Below, piece after piece: positions 1-5,239 of a DNA stretch of 7,831 nt. Origin of the DNA: CAZTYI01 sp964466185 (lineage in GTDB: Bacteria; Chlamydiota; Chlamydiia; Chlamydiales; SM23-39); contig CAYXMS010000041.1 of assembly GCA_964466185.1 (NCBI GenBank), positions 1-7,831 on the forward strand, in the 5' to 3' direction. Positions within the stretch are counted from its first letter, which is position 1; each line of letters begins with the position of its first letter. The notes under the pieces are model-generated. The model ran no database searches and had not been told where the DNA came from. It was given only the letters and a program-made list of their open reading frames with translations. A program made the translations under genes and the position numbers.

Positions 1-55
1 CTTTTCCCTTGTGCCTCACGGCTCAAGCCTCTCCCTTTAGGGAGGGGTGATTGAC
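1..55 (+). mobile_element. IS200/IS605-like right-end hairpin (possible 3' end of a TnpB-type omega RNA)
   Basis: Positions 28-47 form an 8-bp stem (one G-T wobble) closed by a TTTA loop. An AAGCC-like lead-in (26-29) precedes it and GATTGAC (49-55) follows. A pyrimidine arm, CCCTTTAGGG core, purine arm and terminal TTGAC or TTCAA is the usual look of the right end of IS200/IS605 elements carrying tnpB, where the end doubles as the 3' part of the omega RNA. A smaller hairpin with GCC/GGC arms lies at 13-22. No tnpB coding sequence is visible, so the element body, if any, lies left of the window. The hairpin could instead be a terminator between convergent genes, but no clean T-run directly follows it on either strand. 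Confidence 0.45.
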
Positions 56-98
56 TTTTGATTATTTTAATTTTAGATTTAAAATTCTCATGATTTAA

Positions 99-1076
99 TT
101 AATAATTTTTTCCTTTCAGCAAATAATTTTGGACATAATCAAAAATGGCATCTTTTAAAGAAGTTGAGTTAAAATCTTGGCATTGATTTTTAAATTTAGA
201 CATATCAGCCTGGGTAAAATTCTGATACTGGCGGCTTAAATCCGGCGGCATATTTACGTATTTAATGTTAGGTTTTTTCCCTAAAGCCAAAAACAGATTT
301 TCAGCAACTTCATTCCAGGTACTGGCTTTTCCGCTACCGATATTAAAAAGACCGGAGATATTTTTATTTTCAAAGATAAAAGAAGCGGTCATTTGAACCA
401 CATCTTTGACATAGACAAAATCTCTTTTCTGTTCACCGTCCTGAAAGTTTTCCGGATCGTTAGACTTGAAAAGACCGATAGCTTCGCCTTTAAGCGCTTT
501 TTCATACATTTTAAAAATCATCGAGGACATATGGCCTTTATGATATTCATTTGGGCCGAAAACGTTAAAAAATTTCAAAGAAACAACTTTGGAAAACAGA
601 TTTTCCCTTTTAAGCCACAGATCGAAAAGATGTTTAGAAAAAGCATACATGTTAATCGGCCGCAAAGCCTGCAATTTTTCTTCATCATCTTGAAACCCCC
701 AAAAACCATCTCCATAAGTTGCGGCGGAAGAGGCAGACACAAATCGGACTCCCTGTTCCAAGGCCCATGTGGCCAAATGCATGGAATAATGGTAGTTATT
801 TTCCAAAAGATAGGATGCGTCCTGCTGCTGCGTATCAGAGCAGGCTCCCAAATGAAAAATAGCTGAGATTTCGGGATTGGTATCCAAATAATCAAACAAG
901 TCTTCTTTAGAAATTAGATCGATAAAAGTTTTACCGACTATATTTTTCCACTTTTGGCCTGTTTTCAAATCATCGACCAAAAGCAGATTTTGCAGTCCTT
1001 GTTCATTTAAATGGCGGACTAAAGCAGAACCGATGAAGCCTGCTGCGCCCGTGATAATGATCGGTTCTTTTTGCAT
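99..1076 (-). CDS. hldD: ADP-L-glycero-D-manno-heptose 6-epimerase
   Basis: This 325-residue short-chain dehydrogenase/reductase epimerase interconverts ADP-D-glycero- and ADP-L-glycero-manno-heptose in the cytoplasm, the last step in making the heptose donor for the LPS inner core. The NAD(P)-binding glycine motif GAAGFIG is at residues 10-16. The HldD-type FHLGACSDT is at 74-82, ASSAATYG at 115-122, the catalytic YxxxK as Y144-K148, and KRDFVYVKDV at 217-226. Length and motif order match E. coli HldD (rfaD) closely. The frame is open further upstream, but the family N-terminus begins just before the glycine motif, so the ATG at 1076 is chosen. That start lies inside the end of ispE (58-base overlap) and has no clear Shine-Dalgarno, which suggests translational coupling. 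It is probably cotranscribed with ispE. Confidence 0.95.
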   Translation of the reverse strand: MQKEPIIITGAAGFIGSALVRHLNEQGLQNLLLVDDLKTGQKWKNIVGKTFIDLISKEDLFDYLDTNPEISAIFHLGACSDTQQQDASYLLENNYHYSMHLATWALEQGVRFVSASSAATYGDGFWGFQDDEEKLQALRPINMYAFSKHLFDLWLKRENLFSKVVSLKFFNVFGPNEYHKGHMSSMIFKMYEKALKGEAIGLFKSNDPENFQDGEQKRDFVYVKDVVQMTASFIFENKNISGLFNIGSGKASTWNEVAENLFLALGKKPNIKYVNMPPDLSRQYQNFTQADMSKFKNQCQDFNSTSLKDAIFDYVQNYLLKGKNY

Positions 1077-2068
1077 AAGTAAAAAGGATACCAAGAACCG
1101 GATTTTTTGGGCAGCATTTCTACCAAACAAAGTTTTAAATTTGTTTGGCGAATCGGTTTTCCCAAACAGACAAAGCAAGAGCCGCTACCTGTCATGGACA
1201 CTTTTTGAAAGCCCGACCTCAAAAGTTTTTGTTTGAATTTTTTAAGCTCCGGATTTTTATGCAAAGCTGCTTTTTCCAAATCATTAAAGAAAAGAGATTC
1301 CCAAGCAATAAGTGGATCTGGCTGTTTATATGATAACCGACGATTAACATCTGTGCTGAAAACAGCTTTTGGCTTTTGTTTAAAACAGCTATTGGGCATT
1401 TGATCGAAATGCAAAAACACCTCTTTAGTCAAACAGCTGCAAGGCGGAAATGCCAAAAAAAGCTTATTATGATTATTTTCCATTTGTACATTTTGAAATA
1501 TTTCTCCCCGGCCTCGGCAAAGAGCGGTTCCGGAGGAAAAGAAAAAAGGCACGTCGGAGCCTAACTGTTCAGCTATTACCAAAAGCTCTTTTTCTGAAAA
1601 AGGTTTATGCAGCAGTCTATTTAAACCGAAAAGCATAGTAGCGGCATTACTGCTGCCTCCCCCCAAGCCCGAGCCGACAGGTATTTTTTTTTCAAGGTGG
1701 ATTTTCACTATAAAATTTGCTAATTTTTTATTTTTGGCCTTCAATTTTTCCCTAAAAAGCCTAGCTGCTTTTAAGATCAAGTTTTTTTCAGGATACTCTA
1801 AAATTTGCTGCGCATCTTCAACCGTTAAAAAATTTTTATCCAAAGAGATAGTAAACTGGTCCGATAAAAATTTAACAGGTGATAAAGAAGAGTATTTATC
1901 AGATTGCCGAACAGGGATTTTTGGCTGACATGATAAAATTTCCAGAGTTAAAATATCGCCGAAATCAAGTGTTTGAAAAAGGGAAAAAATCTCATGAAAG
2001 CCATCTTTTCTTTTAGACAGCACTTGAAAAAACAAATTTATTTTAGCAGGAGAAAAGAGTCTGAGCAT
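1019..2068 (-). CDS. ispE: 4-diphosphocytidyl-2-C-methyl-D-erythritol kinase
   Basis: This GHMP-family kinase phosphorylates CDP-ME at the 2-hydroxyl, the fourth step of the MEP (non-mevalonate) isoprenoid pathway. The N-terminal SPAKINLFFQV carries the expected Lys at residue 9. The ATP-binding GHMP loop PVGSGLGGGSSNAA is at 130-143, SDVPFF with the likely catalytic Asp at 171-176, and the third GHMP motif TGSGSC at 293-298. At 349 residues it is longer than the usual 280-300. About 25-30 extra residues sit between the first beta region and NLILKAARLF (roughly 47-95), and the C-terminal tail runs into hldD. The ATG at 2068 directly precedes the conserved N-terminus. The nearest SD-like GGGAGG (2085-2090) is about 16 bases from the start, too far to be a normal site, and belongs to the omega-like hairpin. 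Confidence 0.93.
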   Translation of the reverse strand: MLRLFSPAKINLFFQVLSKRKDGFHEIFSLFQTLDFGDILTLEILSCQPKIPVRQSDKYSSLSPVKFLSDQFTISLDKNFLTVEDAQQILEYPEKNLILKAARLFREKLKAKNKKLANFIVKIHLEKKIPVGSGLGGGSSNAATMLFGLNRLLHKPFSEKELLVIAEQLGSDVPFFFSSGTALCRGRGEIFQNVQMENNHNKLFLAFPPCSCLTKEVFLHFDQMPNSCFKQKPKAVFSTDVNRRLSYKQPDPLIAWESLFFNDLEKAALHKNPELKKFKQKLLRSGFQKVSMTGSGSCFVCLGKPIRQTNLKLCLVEMLPKKSGSWYPFYLCKKNRSLSRAQQASSVLL

Positions 2069-2080
2069 AGCTATCTTTTT

Positions 2081-2290
2081 TTAACCTCCCTCGTCTAAAG
2101 GCGAAGGATTCCTAGTTACCAGCGCCGAGCAACCCCGGCAGCTTCCCAGGCTTACCGACGCACCGGCGTCCTTATTTTTTTAACACTTTCTGGCAGTGGT
2201 AGAGAGCGCTTGCATTTATACTAGCTTACAGCTAGCAGAAGCTTACTCACCCAGTACATGTGCCACCAATCCTTAATAGATAGGATTATG
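2081..2290 (-). ncRNA. Omega-RNA-like (HEARO/TnpB-type) structured RNA, standalone or relic
   Basis: This is a GC-rich island (about 72% GC over 2121-2170) in AT-rich surroundings, with nested helices read on the minus strand. They are: a 6-bp stem 2287-2282/2273-2268; a long interrupted arm 2265-2191 closed by TGGCA/TGCCA with an inner CTAGC/GCTAG hairpin; GACGC/GCGTC (2170-2157) with a 4-base loop; and CCTGG/CTAGG (2150-2111) enclosing AGC-GCCG/CGGC-GCT. A final hairpin at 2108-2087 has a CCTTTAG core and is flanked by GGAATCC and GGGAGGTTAA. The loop GGGTT (2135-2131) can pair with AATCC (2110-2106) as a pseudoknot, as omega RNAs do. The last segment resembles TnpB element right ends. No tnpB or iscB is adjacent: ispE lies downstream and rplI upstream. 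TnpB-type or IscB/HEARO-type cannot be decided by eye. Confidence 0.5.
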
Positions 2291-2430
2291 AAGTTAAAAG
2301 TTTAACTTTTATTAATTTTTAATGAAAAAGATATTTTGCACCTTATATCCCAATCCTAAAGAACTAGGTTTTACGGTGTATTAATGATAAAAACCGCTTT
2401 TAATAGTTGATATATTTTATTTTTAAAAAT
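2291..2430. other. Gene-free AT-rich spacer with small inverted repeats
   Basis: No gene is supported between the rplI terminator and the structured RNA island. A 15-base palindrome of AAAAGTT and AACTTTT around one central T lies at 2296-2310. A larger hairpin-like arrangement has TGCACC (2338-2343) facing GGTGTA (2375-2380), with CCTA/TAGG (2355-2358/2365-2368) inside. These may be transcription signals or an element end for the neighbouring RNA locus. No convincing paired -35 and -10 boxes were found. Confidence 0.4.
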
Positions 2431-2457
2431 AAAAAACCCCTGAATGATCAGGAGTTT
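2422..2457 (-). terminator. Rho-independent terminator of the rplY-rplI operon
   Basis: On the minus strand a 10-bp stem (one C-A mismatch) spans 2457-2434 with a 4-base loop at 2447-2444. TTTTTT and then ATTTTT follow at 2433-2422. The hairpin overlaps the last codons and the TGA stop of rplI (2450-2448), so termination is placed tightly at the gene end. This is a convincing intrinsic terminator for the minus-strand ribosomal operon. Confidence 0.85.
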
Positions 2458-3020
2458 TCAGATGTATTTTCTTTGTTTTCTTCGCTCTGATCTTCCTGTT
2501 CGTCATTCTGTTTTACAGTTTTTTCTTCTTTGGCCAACTCTGCTTCTAATAAAGAAGCTTCCTGATCTTTTTCCGGCATAACTTTTAAATGAAAATTTGC
2601 CTCTACCCCTTCTTTTAATTTAAGCGTAATATCAAAAATTCCAGTATGCTTAATCGGATGTTTTAGCTGGACATTACGTCTGTTAACCGGCAAATTTTCC
2701 TTTTCAAAAAGCTCAACTATATCCTGAGCAGAAACAGAACCGTACATTCTACCTTCAGGATCAACTTTAACATGGGTTGCTAAAGTTATGTTTTCAATCT
2801 TTTTGGCCAATTCTTGTGCTTGTTTTTTATCGATTTCAGCTTGTTTGGACCGTTCGATTTTCAATTTTTCCTGCATCCTGAGCGTATGTTTACTTGCAAT
2901 AACTGCTTTTTGCCGGGGCAGAAGAAAATTTCTGGCATATCCTGCTCTAACAGCCACTATTTCGCCGCTTTTGCCCAAATCATCGACGTCCTTAATCAGC
3001 AAGAGTTGTTGTTTGGCCAT
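2448..3020 (-). CDS. rplI: 50S ribosomal protein L9, with acidic C-terminal tail
   Basis: L9 binds 23S rRNA near the L1 stalk base through its N-terminal domain and helps keep the reading frame. The N-domain shows LIKDVDDLGKSGEIV and the L9 signature AGYARNFLLP (26-35). A long charged linking helix spans about residues 45-78, and the C-terminal domain (about 80-150) contains DPEGRMYGSVSAQDI. The protein has 190 residues against about 150 in E. coli. The surplus is a 40-residue tail (151-190) very rich in Glu, Asp, Asn, Gln and Ser. The ATG at 3020 follows AAAGGATAACAGGTT, which offers an AAGGA-type ribosome site. It lies 87 bases after rpsR and is the last gene of the operon. Confidence 0.96.
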   Translation of the reverse strand: MAKQQLLLIKDVDDLGKSGEIVAVRAGYARNFLLPRQKAVIASKHTLRMQEKLKIERSKQAEIDKKQAQELAKKIENITLATHVKVDPEGRMYGSVSAQDIVELFEKENLPVNRRNVQLKHPIKHTGIFDITLKLKEGVEANFHLKVMPEKDQEASLLEAELAKEEKTVKQNDEQEDQSEENKENTSENS

Positions 3021-3088
3021 AACCTGTTATCCTTTTTGTGTTATAAAAATGGTTTTTAAAATTTCAAAAAATTCAATTTTTTCAATTT

Positions 3089-3119
3089 ATTATATCAAAT
3101 ATAATTTTTATTCTTCCAA
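3089..3119 (-). promoter_or_regulatory. Possible internal promoter before rplI
   Basis: In the 87-base AT-rich gap between rpsR and rplI the minus strand carries a perfect TATAAT (3094-3089). TTGGAA (3119-3114) lies 19 bases upstream, overlapping the end of rpsR. The spacing is long and the -35 match is 4 of 6, so it may be chance in AT-rich DNA. If real it would give rplI extra transcription independent of rplY. Confidence 0.3.
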
Positions 3120-3314
3120 AACAAAAGGCAAAAGAGCCATATAGCGAGCTTTTTTAACGGCTTTTTTAATCTGTTTTTGAAATTGGCTGGAAGTACCGGT
3201 AATCCTACTGGGCAGGAGTTTACCGCGATCGGTAACATAGCGTCTTAAATTTTCTACGTCTTTATAATCAATTGTCTTTTTTTTATTTTTTTGAGCTTTG
3301 TCCTTTAAAATCAT
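3108..3314 (-). CDS. rpsR: 30S ribosomal protein S18
   Basis: This 68-residue S18 is a small-subunit protein that assembles on the 16S rRNA platform together with S6. The conserved IDYKDVENLRRYVTDRGKLLPSRITG core (residues 15-40) and the KKAVKKARYMALLPF end (51-65) identify it. It has no cysteines, so it is the non-zinc-binding form. The ATG overlaps the rpsF stop as ATGA, a sign of coupled translation that suits the S6:S18 heterodimer. AAGGAGAG sits upstream as the ribosome site. No ssb or priB gene lies between rpsF and rpsR, unlike in many bacteria. Confidence 0.97.
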   Translation of the reverse strand: MILKDKAQKNKKKTIDYKDVENLRRYVTDRGKLLPSRITGTSSQFQKQIKKAVKKARYMALLPFVLEE

Positions 3315-3655
3315 CTTCTCTCTCCTTGCTGAGCAAATTCCAAACTTTCTAAAACTTCATCGGTTCTTTTGGTCATATAGCGCAGAAGATCCTCATGCAG
3401 ATGGTAATCTTTCCACAGCTGTTTAATAGCCTCTGGCTCTATTTCAAAATAAATAACATAATAAAAACCTTCTTTTTTGCCATCTATGCTATAAGTCAGC
3501 CTTTTTTTGCCCCATTCATGAACTTTTAAAACATTGCCTTCTCTATTTAAAATACTTTTTTTAATCTTTTCCAAGGCTTTTTTACGGGCGTCTTCGCTTA
3601 AAGAAGCATTTAGAATGTACATTCCTTCATATAAAGCTAAATTACTTTTTTTCAT
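3311..3655 (-). CDS. rpsF: 30S ribosomal protein S6
   Basis: This 114-residue S6 binds the central domain of 16S rRNA as a heterodimer with S18. Typical features are the first strand YEGMYILNASLSE (9-21), the helix that follows it, VLKVHEWGKKRLTYSIDGKKEGFY (42-65) and the LLRYMTKRTDE end (89-99). The length is normal for the family. The ATG at 3655 is 12 bases after the pth stop, with AGGATAGAG upstream as a ribosome site. The stop overlaps the start of rpsR. Confidence 0.97.
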   Translation of the reverse strand: MKKSNLALYEGMYILNASLSEDARKKALEKIKKSILNREGNVLKVHEWGKKRLTYSIDGKKEGFYYVIYFEIEPEAIKQLWKDYHLHEDLLRYMTKRTDEVLESLEFAQQGERR

Positions 3656-3667
3656 TACTCTATCCTG

Positions 3668-4249
3668 TTAATTTTTATTTTGCCGTATATTGGCTATGCT
3701 TTGGGTATATGCCAAGCCCTTTTCTAAAAAGAGCTCAATTATATCTATTGCCTTTTTTTGAATATCTTTCAGATATTCTAACTCATTTGGGGTAAATTTT
3801 CCAAGTACATGTGCAGTTAATGAACTACTTTTTTTCTCTCCTACCCCTACTTTCAATCTGGCATAGGCTTGAGTTGAAAGGTTTTTTTCTACATCTTCTA
3901 AGCCTCGATGGCCGCCGGCAGAACTTTCTTTTTTCAAGCGGAACTCGCCCAAGGCTATGGATATATCGTCTACTATAACCAAAACCCTGTCCAAATCTAT
4001 TTTTAAATAATCTATAGCTGCCCTGACCGCCGAACCGCTTAAATTCATATAGGTGGACGGCTTGAACAGATAAAAACTATTTTTTGAATTTTTACAACAG
4101 ACCAGCTTGCCTTTTAATTTAATCTTTTTTTTAAAGCTCAGCCCATATTTTTCAGCCAGAGCGTCCAATACCAAAAAACCCATATTATGACGGGTTTTTT
4201 CATATTCTTTACCCGGATTGCCAAGGCCTGCTATTAAAAAAGCACTCAC
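3668..4249 (-). CDS. pth: Peptidyl-tRNA hydrolase
   Basis: Pth cleaves the ester bond of peptidyl-tRNAs dropped by the ribosome, recycling tRNA in the cytoplasm. The 193-residue product has the family N-terminus IAGLGNPGKEYEKTRHNMGF. N11 and H21 correspond to the active-site Asn10 and His20 of the E. coli enzyme, KPSTYMNLSG (63-72) carries N69, and D94-D95 match the catalytic Asp region. GGHRGLEDV (112-120) has Arg where E. coli has Asn114, a position that seems to vary between lineages. Translation starts at GTG (4249), two bases after the rplY stop, and the AAAGGA ribosome site lies in the last rplY codons. The neighbouring in-frame possibilities are blocked by stops. Confidence 0.96.
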   Translation of the reverse strand: MSAFLIAGLGNPGKEYEKTRHNMGFLVLDALAEKYGLSFKKKIKLKGKLVCCKNSKNSFYLFKPSTYMNLSGSAVRAAIDYLKIDLDRVLVIVDDISIALGEFRLKKESSAGGHRGLEDVEKNLSTQAYARLKVGVGEKKSSSLTAHVLGKFTPNELEYLKDIQKKAIDIIELFLEKGLAYTQSIANIRQNKN

Positions 4250-4251
4250 AT

Positions 4252-4815
4252 CTATCCTTTCATTTTACCAACGATAATCAAAACCTGCTTAGGATCAGCC
4301 AAGATTTTAACATTTTTATCGACTTGCAAGTCAGATACTTTTTTAGACTGCATAATATTAAGATTGGCAACATCTACGACAAATCCCTTGGGCATATGTT
4401 CAGGCAGACACTTAACTTTTACCGAACGCAGCACTTTCCGTAAAAACCCGCCCATTTTTACCCCTGCACAATTTTCAACGCCATGAAATTCCAAAGGCAC
4501 TTTAACAGTAACTTCTTTTCCATCGACTTTCAAAAAATCTATATGCTCAATTTCATAGGTGGCAAAATTATATTGAATGTCTTTAATCAGAGCCTTAAAA
4601 GTTTTATTATCCTGTTTGACATTCAAAAGAACTGTTGAGAGATGATTTTTTTTAGTTTTGCGTAAAAGACTGTCAAGATCTGATTTTAAAACATATACCG
4701 GCTCATTTTCTGCAATAGCCTGTCCATATAAGATAGCCGGAATGCCGCCGCTTAGACGAATCTTGGTATTTTCGCCTTTAGTCTTACGACTGCGCTTATG
4801 TAGGGTAAGCTCCAT
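4252..4815 (-). CDS. rplY: 50S ribosomal protein L25, long CTC/TL5 form
   Basis: L25 binds 5S rRNA in the large subunit. The 187-residue product has the N-terminal L25 domain (about 1-97) with IPAILYGQ (25-32) and IKDIQYNFATYEIEHIDFLKV (77-97). The C-terminal TL5/CTC domain (about 100-187) includes VPLEFHGVENCAGVKMGG and LPEHMPKGFVVDVANL. The short E. coli type has only the first domain, so this is the long general-stress form. The ATG at 4815 is preferred because TTGGAGAT lies at good spacing before it. An upstream in-frame TTG at 4827 would consume that ribosome site. It appears to be the first gene of the rplY-pth-rpsF-rpsR-rplI operon. Confidence 0.95.
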   Translation of the reverse strand: MELTLHKRSRKTKGENTKIRLSGGIPAILYGQAIAENEPVYVLKSDLDSLLRKTKKNHLSTVLLNVKQDNKTFKALIKDIQYNFATYEIEHIDFLKVDGKEVTVKVPLEFHGVENCAGVKMGGFLRKVLRSVKVKCLPEHMPKGFVVDVANLNIMQSKKVSDLQVDKNVKILADPKQVLIIVGKMKG

Positions 4816-4854
4816 TTTTATCTCCAATTTTTCAAGCTTTTAATTAGATGCTTT

Positions 4855-4883
4855 ATTCTACACAGAACAGGGCTTTTTAGAAA
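4855..4883 (-). promoter_or_regulatory. Candidate promoter for the rplY operon
   Basis: TAGAAT (4860-4855, 5 of 6 to the -10 consensus) lies about 40 bases before the rplY start. The hexamer 17 bases upstream (TTTCTA, 4883-4878) is a poor -35. The operon could instead be read through from tRNA-Gln across the repeat array. Weak evidence. Confidence 0.3.
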
Positions 4884-4900
4884 GTAAAAGATTTTGTTAA

Positions 4901-5150
4901 CCAAACCCAGTTTGACCAAACCCAGTTTGACCAACCCCAGTTTGACCAACCCCAGTTTGACCAACCCCAGTTTGANNNNNNNNNNNNNNNNNNNNNNNNN
5001 NNNNNNNNNNNNNNNNNNNNNNNNNNNNNNNNNNNNNNNNNNNNNNNNNNNNNNNNNNNNNNNNNNNNNNNNNNNGTTTGACCAACCCCAGTTTGACCAA
5101 CCCCAGTTTGACCAACCCCAGTTTGACCAACCCCAGTTTGACCAAACCCA
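4901..5150. repeat. 15-bp direct tandem repeat array, interrupted by a gap
   Basis: The unit is CCAACCCCAGTTTGA, repeated head to tail with no spacers. Five full copies stand left of the gap (4901-4975). Right of it are a 6-base remnant (5076-5081), four full copies (5082-5141) and a 9-base partial copy (5142-5150). The first two left copies and the final right partial carry CCAAACCCA instead of CCAACCCCA, while the inner copies are identical. On the minus strand each unit has GGGG-TT-GG. Because 15 is divisible by 3, several frames stay open through the array, which gives false open frames. It separates tRNA-Gln from rplY. Its function is unknown. Confidence 0.97.
4976..5075. other. Assembly gap of exactly 100 N inside the tandem array
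   Basis: The 100 unknown bases have repeat units of the same type on both sides. A round length of 100 is the usual placeholder for a gap of unknown size, so the true array could be much longer or shorter than drawn. Right-hand copies resume at the sixth-from-last base of the unit (GTTTGA). Confidence 0.95.
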
Positions 5151-5167
5151 TCCTGCTTTAAAAGAAA

Positions 5168-5239
5168 TTGGGGTGGAAGGATTCGAACCCTCGCATGACG
5201 GGACCAAAACCCGCTGCCTTACCGCTTGGCTACACCCCA
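5168..5239 (-). tRNA. tRNA-Gln (UUG anticodon)
   Basis: The 72-base cloverleaf is complete: a 7-bp acceptor stem TGGGGTG/CACCCCA, a D arm with GCC/GGC and AAGCGGTAA loop, an anticodon stem GCGGG/CCCGT with loop TTTTGGT (anticodon TTG), a 5-base variable region and a T arm GAGGG/CCTTC with loop TTCGAAT. The U1-A72 first pair is typical of tRNA-Gln. The discriminator base is A and CCA is not encoded, so CCA must be added after transcription. In several bacterial groups tRNA-Gln sits near ispE, prs, rplY and pth, so its place upstream of rplY looks like a conserved neighbourhood. Confidence 0.96.

Noticed and set aside
393..866. Plus-strand open frame of 157 codons opposite hldD
   Set aside because: It lies entirely antisense to a well-conserved hldD, has no recognisable domain, and its composition is that of a shadow frame.
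1079..1178. Longer hldD start at 1178
   Set aside because: The extra 34 residues are not part of the HldD family and lie fully inside ispE. The start at 1076 fits the conserved N-terminus.
2085..2090. GGGAGG as the ispE Shine-Dalgarno
   Set aside because: Its spacing to the ATG is about 16 bases, too long for normal initiation, and the bases are part of or next to a stable hairpin.
2111..2200. Cobalamin-type riboswitch (CCACTG and GGGAAGC-like words)
   Set aside because: The two words are present, but the rest of the conserved B12-box arrangement is missing and ispE is not a known target. The element-end hairpin explains the region better.
2788..3144. Plus-strand open frame of 118 codons opposite rplI
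   Set aside because: It is antisense to conserved L9 codons, shows no known motif and has no promoter or ribosome site of note.
4901..5150. CRISPR array
   Set aside because: The 15-bp units are directly adjacent, with no unique spacers, and no cas gene is near.
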